Origin: Didymella arachidicola
Taxonomy: Eukaryota; Ascomycota; Dothideomycetes; Pleosporales; Didymellaceae
Length of the DNA: 64,000 bases
Assembly (NCBI GenBank): GCA_016630955.3
Contig: CM049997.1
Location: 1,302,001-1,366,000, forward strand
Direction of reading: 5' to 3'
In this document: positions 1 to 9,936 of the stretch, piece by piece
How the letters are laid out: each line of letters starts with the position of its first letter
Position numbering within the stretch: the stretch's first letter is position 1
Notes under the pieces: generated by a model
Told to the model about the DNA's origin: nothing
The model's input: only the letters and a program-made list of their open reading frames with translations
Databases searched by the model: none
Made by a program: the position numbers and the translations under genes

Positions 1-1637
1 TGGCGGTACAGGCCGCGCTTCATGGCGGCGGGGTCCTCGGCGCGGTCGTCGTCGGGCTTCTCGTTGGAGACGGGCAGGGCGTCGAGGATCTTGTTGACGG
101 GCTCCTCGAAGCCCATGTCGATCATGCGGTCGGCCTCGTCCATGATGACGTAGGCGCACTGGGAGAGGACGAGGACGCGGCGCTCGATGCAGTCGACGAG
201 GCGGCCGGGGGTGGCGATGACGATCTCGACGCCGTCGCGCATCTGGAAGGCCTGCTCCTCGATGCTGTGGCCGCCGACGATGACGGCGGTGCGGAAGCCG
301 AGGGGCCCGGCGAACTTCTTGGCCTCGACCTCGATCTGCTGGGCGAGCTCACGCGTGGGCGCGAGGACGAGGGCGTAGGGCCCGTCGCTGCGGTTGGTGG
401 GGCCCAGGGGCGGCAGCTGCTTGATGTAGACGAGCAGCGGCAGGATGAAGGCGGCCGTCTTGCCGGACCCCGTGACGGCGACGCCGATGAGGTCGCGACA
501 CTGCAGGGCGATGGGGATGGCGGCGCGCTGGATGGCCGAGGGCTCGCTGTAGCCGGCGCGGTCGACGATGCGCATGAGGTCGTCGGGCAGCCCCGCCTCG
601 GCCCACGAGCGCATGGGGTTCGGGATGGCGCCGCCCTTGGTGGCGATGTTGAAGTCCTCCTTGAAGATGCGCCAGTCGCGCTCGCGCATGTGCTCGAGCT
701 TCTTGTCGCTCCAGTGCTTGTCGAGCTGCGCGCGCCCGCCCTCGTCGCGGCGGCGGCGCTCCATGTCGAGGATGGCCTCGGCGCGCGCGCGGCCGCTGTC
801 CGGGTCGCGCTCGACCATGGCGGCGATGAAGGCCTGCGTGCTGCGCTCGGCGGCCTCGTCGGTGAAGCCGCCCAGCCTGCCGCGGCCGAAGAAGTGCGCC
901 TCGGCGCGCTGCTGGTAGATGGGGTTGTAGTCGTAGCTGGTGTCCTCCTCCTCGTTCCACTCGAAGTTGAATTTCTTCTCCGTCGTGCGCTTGCGCTTCT
1001 TCTTGGCGCTGAAGGTGCTCTGGTTGTGCTCGGCGCCCATGTAGCGGGTGCGGATCAGCGCCGCCTCTGCGTCCTCGGGGGGCGGCCGCTTGGGTTTTCT
1101 GTCTGTCCTGTCCCTGTCGCTCCTGTCGGGCACAGCCGGGGGCGCCATGTCTCGTCCGCTCTCTCGCCTGTCCGGCCGCATCGACCGCGGCCCCGTTGGC
1201 ACTGCACTCGCTCCACTATACGGACCTGCGCCGTTCTGTGACCCATTCCGTAGCCCGTCCCGTGGCCCATTTCGTGGCCCATCCCGTGGCCCATCCCGCC
1301 CACCGTCCACCGCCCCCTCCCCGCCGCTCGCGCGCCTCTGCGCCGCCACCTCCCTCTGCCGCTTCTCCAGCGCGATCCGCTCGCGCTCAGCCTTGGACAG
1401 GAACTTGGGCTTGGCCGCCGCCGCCTCCTGCGCCCGCTTCGCCTTGAGGATGTCGTCTATGCTCGGCGGCTGTTTTCGCTGCGACGCCCATCCCTTCTTC
1501 GCTTTCTTCGGCAGCAGCGCCGGTCCGAGCGCCTCGTCCTCGGGCGGCGGTGGGGGCGGCGCATTTGTGCTGGGCGGCGGCGGCGGTGGTGGTTCGTTGG
1601 GTGGAGGAGGAGGTGGTGGGAGGTCCGTTTCCAGCAT
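1..1637 (-). CDS. PRP28: Pre-mRNA-splicing DEAD-box ATP-dependent RNA helicase Prp28 (C-terminal part beyond window)
   Basis: Prp28 helps exchange U1 for U6 snRNA at the 5' splice site during spliceosome activation in the nucleus. One open frame runs from ATG at 1637 to the window edge without a stop (545 codons visible). The N-terminus is proline-rich (runs of P, residues about 5-30), followed by a Lys/Arg/Glu-rich stretch and a short R-x-G-P-like repeat near residue 107-125. RecA domain 1 is complete: motif I AVTGSGKT (387-394), APTRELAQQ (about 426), TPGRL (about 476) and DEAD (500-503). The conserved segment GFEEPVNKILDALPVSNEK after DEAD is characteristic of the Prp28/U5-100K branch. RecA domain 2 must lie outside the window. 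No intron is needed in the visible part. Identification is by family resemblance; the start is the first in-frame ATG of the open frame. Confidence 0.93.
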   Translation of the reverse strand, partial: MLETDLPPPPPPPNEPPPPPPPSTNAPPPPPPEDEALGPALLPKKAKKGWASQRKQPPSIDDILKAKRAQEAAAAKPKFLSKAERERIALEKRQREVAAQRRASGGEGAVDGGRDGPRDGPRNGPRDGLRNGSQNGAGPYSGASAVPTGPRSMRPDRRESGRDMAPPAVPDRSDRDRTDRKPKRPPPEDAEAALIRTRYMGAEHNQSTFSAKKKRKRTTEKKFNFEWNEEEDTSYDYNPIYQQRAEAHFFGRGRLGGFTDEAAERSTQAFIAAMVERDPDSGRARAEAILDMERRRRDEGGRAQLDKHWSDKKLEHMRERDWRIFKEDFNIATKGGAIPNPMRSWAEAGLPDDLMRIVDRAGYSEPSAIQRAAIPIALQCRDLIGVAVTGSGKTAAFILPLLVYIKQLPPLGPTNRSDGPYALVLAPTRELAQQIEVEAKKFAGPLGFRTAVIVGGHSIEEQAFQMRDGVEIVIATPGRLVDCIERRVLVLSQCAYVIMDEADRMIDMGFEEPVNKILDALPVSNEKPDDDRAEDPAAMKRGLYR

Positions 1638-2757
1638 GGTAACGGATTGCCTTTGGGCTGACGCCGATGTATAGAATTTCCGAGTGTACAGTTGGCGAGT
1701 GTACAGAATTTGGTGGCACTATAAGATTAATACATTAGTCCAGGTCGGTGTCAGGGTTTGGTGTAGTGTCGGCGCACTCGAGCATGATCAAGTCAAAGTT
1801 GCCGCGGAGGTGGCACGCTGTCACGTGCACACGTAGCCACCTGCAAAACCACGCTAAAGACAGACCTTTGCTCGCTGCATGTGCTCGAAGAGTCCATCGT
1901 CAGATCCACGTGATATTGCTGCAAGGCAGTTATCGTGTATTGCATCCTACTCCAATGACCAGCCACATTATACATTCGCATTCTGGCCTTGGTCGTATGG
2001 CAAATAAATACATTCCCGCCCATGCTCTCTCACGACTCTCCGTTCAGACGGCGTACCTCATATCTCTCTAGGCTCGCAACCAGACCAAGTGCACCAAAAC
2101 GATCAACCGAAATCTCACCGCATTCCCCAGCACAAATCCCACTTCCAGCCACCACACAGCCTCAGCAATCCTCACTCCCCCGCAGCGACAACCTTGCAAT
2201 ACCTCACCCTGACATCAGCACCACCCCCAACTCTCGCCAGATCCCATTTATTAATACCAACATCCCCCATCGCTTGCCTCACCACCTGCTTCACACTCTC
2301 ATAAAGCCCTCCACGGTGAGGCCAGTACCTTCCCCGCTCACAGGGAGAGAGTGCTGACCAGCAGCTACCGCAGCAGGCGACACGTCTGTCGTCGGGATAT
2401 ACCCACGAAAGGCCATGATTTCGATTTTAATCAGATGCTGGGACATGGTCACGGGCTTGCTGTTCCGCCAGAGGTCGTCGTAGGTTCGGTCTCATAGGTT
2501 CAGAGGCGGCGGCGCACTCTTATACCCACATGAGCACGCCTCAAGTGTAAGCCTGCGAGTGAGAGTTACCTACGATAACCAGCCCACGCGCACACATCAT
2601 CACTCCTCTGCGGCATGTATTATGTAGTAGCTCAGGTTCGATTGGTTTTACCCTCGTCATGCCCTGCATGCTTGTGAGCATCATCTAATTACGTGATGCC
2701 ATGTCGTGTCGTCGTTGTAAGCTCTCCACTTCATTGTAGTCGTAACACCACCACACC
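1638..2757. other. Intergenic region between PRP28 and PUP3 (1.1 kb)
   Basis: No convincing gene. Open frames on either strand are short, compositionally uneven and show no recognisable motif. The part next to 1637 must hold the PRP28 promoter, and the part next to 2758 the PUP3 3' end. Two CACGTG cores occur (about 1816-1821 and 1909-1914), possible bHLH/CBF1-type sites, but this is only a motif match. Confidence 0.6.
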
Positions 2758-3522
2758 CTAATCCTGTCTGCCCTTGAGTAACCGCTTGGTGACCTTGTCC
2801 TTCTCGATGATGTAGACGTGCGCGCCCCAGCCGGACAGCGCGTCGCGGTCGACGGCGTTCAGCAGTGCTTGCGAGACCGTCTCGAAGAGATCCTCCGGGC
2901 CCTGTGAAGGTCAGTGCGTGTACCAGAGAGCATTGATTGCCCAAGTGTCGCTTCATACCAGATCCGGCTCCCACAGCCCCTCGCACGTTCCAAACAGCTG
3001 GTCGCTCGCAGTGCCGCTGACGATAAAGTCCTTTGCAAAATCGATGCACCCAATACTGTCGAATCCACAGATGAACGGCTTCCCCGTTGTCTGGTTGATG
3101 CCGGCAATCACAGGGCTGACAAAGTACGGGCCGAAGCGCTTCTCGTACAGCGACGACGAGACGAGGTTGGCCATGGTCTGGGGCGAGATGTTGCGCTCCT
3201 CGCGCAGGCGGTACATGTTGACTTTGTAGCGGAACAGGTCCGACACGGTCGACACGTCGGTGGCGAGCCCTGTGAGGCCGAGGAAGACATCGCCGTACTG
3301 GAAGATCTTGGGGAAGTTGTTCGACACGGTGAGCGCCTGCATGCCGAGGCGCAGATCGCACGCAATGGCGACACAGTCCTTGCCGACCATGGCCACGCAG
3401 GCGCCGCCATCTGGAAGGGTCAGTATGGCTTGCGTGGAGGGGTAGTTATGTCGTACTTATCGAGAACGGGGACGACTGCGGTGGTCAGCCATGTATACCA
3501 GCGGCGGCGGTGAGCTTACCAT
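2758..3522 (-). CDS. PUP3: 20S proteasome subunit beta-3 (four exons; exon 1 is the ATG alone)
   Basis: Beta-3 is a structural, non-catalytic subunit of the proteasome beta ring. The model is exon 1 3520-3522 (ATG only), exon 2 3457-3475 (19 nt), exon 3 2959-3410 and exon 4 2758-2901. Introns are 44, 46 and 57 nt, all GT-AG, and the first two carry CTGAC branch-like sites. The product starts [18 protein letters not shown] and is 205 aa, the same length as yeast Pup3. Recognisable blocks include [37 protein letters not shown] and, in exon 4, [12 protein letters not shown]. As expected for beta-3 there is no processed catalytic Thr1. Phase is consistent across all junctions. It is divergent from MRPL25 with 255 bp between start codons. 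The tiny first exons would probably be missed by automatic annotation, which would start at an internal Met in exon 3. Confidence 0.93.
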
Positions 3523-3777
3523 GATGTGGCTCCTCCTTGTTCAGCTCTCTGCACGTGATTGACTGCTACAGACGGTACGAGTAGAGGTCCTGGGAGACGT
3601 ATGCGGTGAATCGAGGGTGGAGAGTTGATTGCTGCAGTGGTGATGCTCTCGACCCCAGGTAGCAGCAGCTACGCAGCTCCGCCGCCATCACCGCGCCCGT
3701 GCACGCTTAGTCAGTCTAAAAGATTCCCGCAGCGCGCAGCCAGCATCCACACAGCAACTCCCCCCGCAAACGCTACT
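3523..3777. promoter_or_regulatory. Bidirectional promoter of PUP3 and MRPL25
   Basis: The two start codons face away from each other across 255 bp, so both promoters must fit here. A CACGTGA core is present at about 3552-3558. I saw no match to the yeast proteasome element GGTGGCAAA. No clear TATA box is visible. Confidence 0.6.
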
Positions 3778-4393
3778 ATGACATCGCAGATCGAGCTCGC
3801 AAAGACGCTGCCCCCGCGGCTGCTGCGCTTCTTCCAGCGCTACCCCCCGCCGCAGCTCTTCCCCACAATCACACAGCAGATCGCAACACCGGCCGAGACA
3901 ACGAGCACGCCTGCCACCACAGCGACCGCGGACGCGACTACGCCCACAGAAGCCACGATAACACCAGAAGAGGTCTCTTTCCCCAATCCCTTCCAGCCCA
4001 CCAAGAACTTCACCACCGGGCGCTGGCATGGCCCTGTCTACGGTCTACGCAAGCAAGCCGACCTCGTGAAGCTGGCCGATGCCCACGGCGTCGTCGACCT
4101 GCTGCCGTGGACCATCAAGAAGCCTGGTGAGAAGGCAGCGCGGCGCATCGAGCGCGGCCTGACGGTCAAGGGCACGGGCGAGGGTCAGCGCGTCAAGGGC
4201 AAGCTGTGGGAGCGCACCCTCAAGGGCCGTCTGGAGATGCGGCGACAGGCCATGCTGGATATGCCGCGCCTGATCCAGGAGTGGAAGCAGGTGAGCAGCG
4301 TGTATGAGTGTGTTTTGGGGCGTGCTGACACCACTGCAGAAAGGACATGGACGTGGGTGGAAGAAGTGGCCCAGCGGAAAGGCGAAGAAATAG
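3778..4393 (+). CDS. MRPL25: Mitochondrial large ribosomal subunit protein mL59 (MRPL25 family)
   Basis: This is a fungal-specific protein of the mitochondrial 54S (large) ribosomal subunit. Exon 1 is 3778-4290, a 49-nt GT-AG intron follows (4291-4339, with a GCTGAC branch-like site), and exon 2 is 4340-4393. The product is 188 aa and begins MTSQIELAKTLPPRLLRFF. After a Thr/Ala-rich linker (about residues 38-65) the conserved core has NPFQPTKNFTTGRWHGP and YGLRKQADLVKLA, and the short second exon gives a Lys/Gly/Trp-rich basic tail (KGHGRGWKKW). The basic composition and these blocks match the MRPL25/mL59 family. Without splicing, the frame would run into a longer unrelated tail. The ATG at 3778 is preferred to earlier in-frame Mets because the conserved N-terminus starts there. 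Confidence 0.88.
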
Positions 4394-4739
4394 AGGGGTG
4401 GAAAGACCGGGTCTGGAACTGCACTTCTGGGCTGTGTACTTGTGTATTTGGATGGAGAGCATATTGCCGGCGTTCAGGCAGGCCGGCCTCTACTTTTGTC
4501 ATATCATGGCCTTGTATCATCAGGGCTTGCATCAGAGCTTGTATCATATCAGGACAGCACGCGTGCGACACAGTGCAGAGCGAGCAACAACATATTCACT
4601 TTCATCTCAATTTATTCTGTGAACGGGGTATCGAGTAAATCAACTGTCCTGTGACTTCACGCCTTCGAATGCTCAGCACGGTACAAACGCCAACAAAGTA
4701 AACCCTCAACGAGGTTGACGGTCAACTCCCGCCACACCG

Positions 4740-5705
4740 CTACATGACCATCTCCTCATCACCGTACATGGGCTGCTGGAAGCCGTACTCGCGTGCATAC
4801 GCGTACGCCCCGTAGTTGTTCTCCATGTCCGACATACTGCCGACATTCTTCTGCCACAGTCCGCTGCTGTTGCTGCTGTTATATACGGGATCCGTGGCCT
4901 GGTGGTAGCTCGGTTCCTTGCCTGACTGCTCGTACTCGCGCTTGGCCAGCATGTCGTAGCCAGACATCATGTACGGCTCGGCGACCTGTGGTGAAGCACT
5001 GAGTTCGCGAGCTTTCTGCTCTTCTTGCTGCGCTTTCTCATACCGCAGCTTCGCCATGGCTTCCTCCTGCGCCAGACTCGTCGGTGGCCAATCATACAGC
5101 TGCCTCGACATGTTGTAGTCTGAGCCTTCTGGATAACCCTGTCGACCCTGCGGCGGTGAGATGCGCCACAGCTCAAGCAGCCGTAACCGCTGATCGTCAT
5201 CTGCGTTCTGGAATAGTTCAACCTGGGAGGGAAACAACAGCTCAGGGTTGATGCTGTTGCGAAGGAGGATCGCTCCTAGCTCAGACAGTTCAATCTGCGT
5301 CCTAGCCGGTGACTCAGAGACACTGCGGGTAGGTACAACATGGTGTGAGTGCGTATAGTGGCTCGAAGCATACACTATCGCCTTTGGTGTTTCCTGCTCT
5401 TTCTGTGGCACCGGCTCAGGCTGCGGCTGTTGGTAGTGCTGTACATTCTGAGACAGGTGCATGTTAGCCGCGAACAGCTGCGCGAGCTCGTCTTGCTGCA
5501 TGTTGGCTTGTTCCTCGACTTTGGAGCGGACGTTGATACCGGTTGATATAGAGCCGCACTATGACGTAACCATCAGCATGTCAACATATCAAATAGTCAG
5601 GACCCTTACATGTGAGCAGGCGATGTTTTGAGAAAAAGCAGACGGGCTGTAGGCAACAGCTGTGTTGTAAGTACAGTTGCAGTAGTGAACAAGCATTGGC
5701 TGCAT
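4740..5705 (-). CDS. Conserved fungal protein with N-terminal CxC...CxxC motif, function unknown
   Basis: The model is exon 1 5610-5705 and exon 2 4740-5558, joined by a 51-nt intron (5559-5609, GTAAGG...TAG) in phase 0, giving 304 aa. The N-terminus reads MQPMLVHYCNC and ends exon 1 at IACSH, which continues as CGSISTGINVRSKVEEQAN in exon 2. Together this forms a CxC/CxxC pattern (C9, C11, C31, C34) that looks like a small zinc ribbon split by the intron. Residues about 40-60 look helical. The middle contains an LLRNSINPELLFPSQVELFQ-like segment followed by RLRLLELWRISPP, and the rest is Gln/Tyr/Glu-rich and probably disordered. I do not recognise the family. The pattern suggests a small fungal nuclear or cytoplasmic zinc-binding protein. 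The start is inferred; an alternative is Met4. Confidence 0.7.
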
Positions 5706-6682
5706 TTGTGGGCGAGTCAACAGTTACTGGAGGCGCAGTATGCAGTCGGTTACGTCGATCCGCCAGATGCACCAAGGGGTTAGTGAAGACTTCAGGACTC
5801 TTCGTGGCAAATAGTTCGAGCAGTTGAACTCAGAACTTTTGTCAAGGCTTCGTGAGAACTCCTGATATAGTACCGTGATCTGGTGATGCTTGGCAAGCTC
5901 GGTTGGGCGCTGACTGAATATTGCAACAACGGCGTCTTTGTTTAGGCTTTTCAGCGCTCGAGCGGACAAAGAGTCAGCTGTGTCAGTAGTGACGAGGCAG
6001 GTACAGCGGAGAGGATGGTCGATGGAGGGGCTCGAGGGCGACGTAGCAGTAGTTCTTCAAGTACTGTGTAGCGTGCAGGTGATGGGTCATGCGGTTGGGT
6101 CCAAATCAGAGAAAAGGCGGGATGATTTTGTCGCCCACGTCCAGTTAACAGCAGACTGAAACCAAAACGTTCAGTCTAGCAGGTGGAGAGCCAATGAGTC
6201 GCTGCTGGTGCCTGCAAATTATGTTCGACAACTCATCAAACGTGCTGGAGCGGAGCCAGTCTTCGAACCGCCTGGGACCACGATTGGATCGCTAGGGCTG
6301 GGGGCGTACGAGAGCGCCGGTGTACAAGCAGCTTGCCGACACCCTGGCGAGCAGTGTCAGTCTTGATATCCGTTAGTGACCAGCAACGCCTGGTGAGATC
6401 AGTGCAAGAACAGTGCCAAAGGTGCCCCTCGTTGCATTTGGCGGGGTTCTGTTAGGGGCAGAACATTAATGCCTGAGGAACAAGGCGCCACAAAGCACAG
6501 ACCACCGCGCTAGCTCGAAGGCGCCGTGAGCTCTACGCAACGCAACTGCCTGCACCAACTCCATCATCGAGCTCCGCCGATCGACTGGACTCCACCGACT
6601 CGATTGCTGTATATTGCCAGCTTCACTGTATCGCTCGGTAGAATCTACATAAACTCGTCCACATACCTTCCTCACCCTCGCC
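5706..6682. other. Intergenic region upstream of PRE10
   Basis: About 1 kb between two divergent genes, holding both promoters. A minus-strand open frame at 5727-5969 (ALKSLNKDAVVAIFSQ...) reads somewhat like coding sequence but has no start of its own and ends in a stop just before the preceding gene's ATG, in the same frame. I could not link it to a gene. No repeats or RNA genes were seen. Confidence 0.5.
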
Positions 6683-7711
6683 ATGGTCAGCCCCTCCGCC
6701 GCCGTGTTTGTGCATCATCATCCATGCTAACAGCTCTGTAGACATCGATAGGCACGGGCTACGACCTGTCCAACTCGGTCTTCTCGCCTGACGGTCGCAA
6801 CTTTCAGGTAGACTCACCTGCTACGAAACTTGCAAACGCCGGAACTCACTCTTCCAGGTCGAATATGCAGTCAAGGCGGTAGAGAATGGTGGCACAGCGG
6901 TTGGCATCCGGTGCAAGGATGGCGTTGTTCTGGCTCTCGAGAAGCTCGTCACCAGCAAGCTGCTCAAGGCAGGCGCAAACAAGAGGATAGCAACAGTCGA
7001 CAGGAACATGGGCATCGTGTCCTCAGGTCTCCTCCCCGATGGCCGCCACTTCGTCTCCAGAGCCCGCGACGAGGCAGCCCAATGGCGGCAGCTGTACAAG
7101 GCGCCCATCCCTGTATCCTCGCTCGCCGATCGTATGGGCAGCTACGCTCAGGCATACACCCTCTACTCCAGTGTACGACCCTTCGGTATCACAGCCATCA
7201 TCGCAGGCTGGGATTCAGAGGCCGAGCTCCCTGTCGACGCACAGGTCGGCTCAGGGCCAAAGGCTGGCTCAGGTGGCAAGAAGGAGGGCGCAAAGCACGG
7301 GGGGCCTTCTCTGTACATGATCGAGCCGAGCGGTTTGTACTGGGTACGTTGTGGCATGTTGCGATGTCAGGACCAAGCTAATGCATGACGCAGGGGTACT
7401 ACGGCGCTGCTACTGGCAAGGGCCGTCAAATCGCCAAGTCCGAACTCGAGAAGCTCAACCTTGCCGAGGGCGAGCTGTCGCTGCAAGACGGTGTCAAGGA
7501 GGCCGCACGCATCATCTACGTCGCACACGATGACAACAAGGACAAGGAGTTCGAGCTGGAGCTGACCTGGATCAGCAACCTAGACGGACCCACCAAGGGC
7601 AGGCATGAGGAGGTGCCGAAGGAGATTAGGGAAGAGGCTGAGAGGCTCGCGAAGAAGGCGCTGGAGGGTGATGATGACGAGGAGGAGGAGGAAGAGAAGA
7701 TGCAGGAGTAG
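6683..7711 (+). CDS. PRE10: 20S proteasome subunit alpha-7 (four exons; exon 1 is the ATG alone)
   Basis: Alpha-7 (yeast Pre10, human PSMA3) is part of the outer alpha ring that gates the proteasome. The model is exon 1 6683-6685 (ATG only), exon 2 6742-6807, exon 3 6858-7343 and exon 4 7394-7711. Introns are 56, 50 and 50 nt, GT-AG; the first has a GCTAAC branch site. The product is 290 aa and starts [20 protein letters not shown], the canonical alpha-subunit N-terminus with the YDxxxxxFSPDGR signature, then [12 protein letters not shown]. Residues about 143-174 ([14 protein letters not shown]... to HGGPS) are a Gly/Lys-rich insertion absent from yeast Pre10. The C-terminus is a long acidic tail ([14 protein letters not shown]), typical of alpha-7. 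Without the ATG exon the first two residue blocks have no start codon, so the ATG-only exon is strongly supported by phase and family conservation. Confidence 0.94.
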
Positions 7712-8094
7712 GCCACGATCAAGCGTATTCCACACTACACCGCTGGCACGCCATAGACGGTCTCCATGATAACGAAATGCTCACAAAGCACGTTGACGAA
7801 CAACGGCGCCCATTGCTACGTCTGCGTGTACTACAAATTCAAACCTGCGAGATATTACTGGCATACAGAGCAAGCAGGATTGCTCGCAAATACTAGCACC
7901 ACTGATTCCAGAATAGGCATGCCATGCACACCAGCGTCGCGCCTGCCGAAAGTTCCTGGACTAGCGGGAGCCTGGTGGGGCAAGCGCGTCATTCACCAGT
8001 CAAACGCCGACAAACACCTCGTGGCTATTAAAACTCCTGCGTCACCTATCACGTCTGAAAGCCTCACCTTTGATACCCTAAATCTTCACAAAAC

Positions 8095-8885
8095 ATGCCG
8101 CCGACACTCATCCTCGTTCGCCATGCACAGGCACTTCATAACGCTACAAGCGACTGGGTACGACTGTGTCAGACATACACCCACCTGTGCTGACAAGCCA
8201 TTAGTCGATTCACGATCCGCCACTAACAGACTTGGGGCGCCAACAAAGCGCCGAGCTCCAAGAGAGTTTGAAGGCCAGTGATCTGGCGAACAAAGCCGAG
8301 CTCATCGTGGTCAGCCCTATGAGACGGACACTCGAGACCATGACCATTGGATTGGACTTTCTGATCAAGAAGGGTGTGCCTGTTCACCCTGATGCCAACT
8401 GGCATGAGAACGCCGACAAGCCTTGCGACACTGGCAACACCATGGACGTCATCTCCAAGGAATACCCACAGTACGATTTCTCAGGTGTAGATCCGTTGTA
8501 CCCCGACAAGACCAGTAACCTGAAGGCCAACCCGTACGCTTTCACACAGAAGGCCATTGTTGCCCGTGGCCAGACTTGTCTCAAGGACCTGTACAACAGG
8601 CCTGAGAAGGTCATCGCAGTCGTCACACACTCTGGTTTCCTCCGAACAGCAGTCTGCAACCGCATGTTCTTCAACGCCGACTGGCGGGTGTTTGACTACG
8701 ATGAGGAGGAGACAAAGAAGCAGGGCAAATTTGTCCTCAAGGAGTGGGAGGAGACTGAAAAGAAGGGCGGAGGTATGGGAAGGAGCGATGTTGGTGTATT
8801 CGGTATTGTTGAGGGTGACTTCCCTCCTGAGGTTGAGGAACTTGGCGAGGCTACCGATCAGATTCCCGTGAAGACGAGCGCTTAA
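8095..8885 (+). CDS. Histidine phosphatase superfamily (phosphoglycerate mutase-like) protein
   Basis: Exon 1 is 8095-8157, the intron is 8158-8204 (47 nt, GT-AG, GCTGAC branch) and exon 2 is 8205-8885; 247 aa. The N-terminus MPPTLILVRHAQALHN carries the RHG-type catalytic motif with His10 as the expected phosphohistidine. The second-half motif VVTHSGFLR has the proton-relay His at about 163. SPMRRTLETM supplies the expected arginine after the first helix. The conserved DPPLTDLGRQQ block falls right after the splice junction, confirming it. The family is the fungal cytoplasmic branch that includes yeast PMU1-like proteins; the substrate cannot be told from sequence. It lies 383 bp downstream of PRE10 on the same strand as an independent gene. 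Confidence 0.9.
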
Positions 8886-9363
8886 TGATTCAAGCATTAC
8901 ATCAGGGCAGGATAAGCGCGGCACCGCGGTAGATTGACGACATATACGCATAGACGAGCAGGAATCCATCCTTTGCGACCAACCATCGCGAGGCTAGTCT
9001 CATCAAATACTCTGAAAAAGGTCAGAGCTCTCGCATACACTGTGCCCGCTTATCGGATACAGTCTTGCTGATCTTCGCTGAGCCATTTCACTCTCGTACT
9101 GCTCGTTCGGGTGCTAGCGCCAAACAGCACACGTCTACAACGAGTACTGCTCAGCTCTTCTATCCTCTCTTACAGTCTATTAAAGAGTATCGCAGTCGTC
9201 CTTGTTTGCCTGTTCTCCTACTGTACACAGCCAATCGACAAAAGATGCCTCCTCAAATGCGGAACAATCAAAGCGAGGGAAGGTAACTCACGAGAGTCGC
9301 GGCCATGTTTTTGCGGAGCGGATAGAGATTCTCAAAAAAGGTCTGTACAACGTTTGCAAATCG

Positions 9364-9747
9364 ATGGAGCGTTTAGAGATTTCGGTGACTCCCTATATCA
9401 ATACTGCAACGCTCCCTTTCCTCAAGCTGTCCTTGAAAGTACGGAACCAGGTCTACGACATCGTTTGGTGTCGGACCAAAGGTTCTGGGGTTACTTTGCA
9501 TATAGGCCTAGCGGAGAGGGCCTTCCAATCGCAATTAAGAACGCATTGCATTGAACTTCATGGAATATCACCTCTTTTCACTGCGCTAACCCAAACTCAT
9601 GATCTGATTAAACATACAAAACTAGCAATCAAATTGCCTTGTATTGGGAGGAATAGATTCCAGTTCAATACATCCAGTCACGAAGGAGTAGCTACTAGAC
9701 GTTCAAGTTTGAGCTGTCTTCGACTCGACATAACATACAACATCTAG
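9364..9747 (+). CDS. Short F-box-like family protein or remnant
   Basis: An open frame from ATG 9364 (MERLEISVTPYINTATL) encodes 128 aa; the frame stays open upstream to about 9202. It contains PFLKLSLKVRNQVYDIVW, the same Leu-x-x-x-hR-x-x-hY-x-x-hW motif found in the two minus-strand genes that follow. The rest lacks their FEVHY and LPxWL blocks. It is therefore either a short diverged member or a truncated copy. The opposite orientation and AT-richer codon use compared with the neighbours favour decay. The start is uncertain. Confidence 0.4.
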   Translation: MERLEISVTPYINTATLPFLKLSLKVRNQVYDIVWCRTKGSGVTLHIGLAERAFQSQLRTHCIELHGISPLFTALTQTHDLIKHTKLAIKLPCIGRNRFQFNTSSHEGVATRRSSLSCLRLDITYNI

Positions 9748-9936
9748 AAGTATAGCAGAGCCGATGATCGTCGTTTAGTCAGCTGGCTCGGATCATAGGA
9801 CAGTCACAAACAAAGCTCATATGAAGACACTTCATGTTTACCAGTGGCTCGAGATCAACTTGGTAAAGTTGTTACTAACAAAGGGTGTATCCTGCTCTGG
9901 ACGATCTGCATTGAGGAGATTCAAGATCTCGAGGCA

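Noticed and set aside
267..1241. Long plus-strand open frame of 324 codons
   Set aside because: It is the antisense shadow of PRP28; it is Ala/Leu/Val-rich from GC-rich codons and has no motif, while the minus strand has all DEAD-box motifs.
3523..6682. Yeast-type proteasome control element (GGTGGCAAA) upstream of PUP3 and PRE10
   Set aside because: No exact match on either strand was found in the upstream regions; near matches such as GTGCCAAA are too weak.
9111..9554. Alternative frame starting MLAPNSTRLQ
   Set aside because: It overlaps the frame with the VRNQVYDIVW motif and has no signature of its own.
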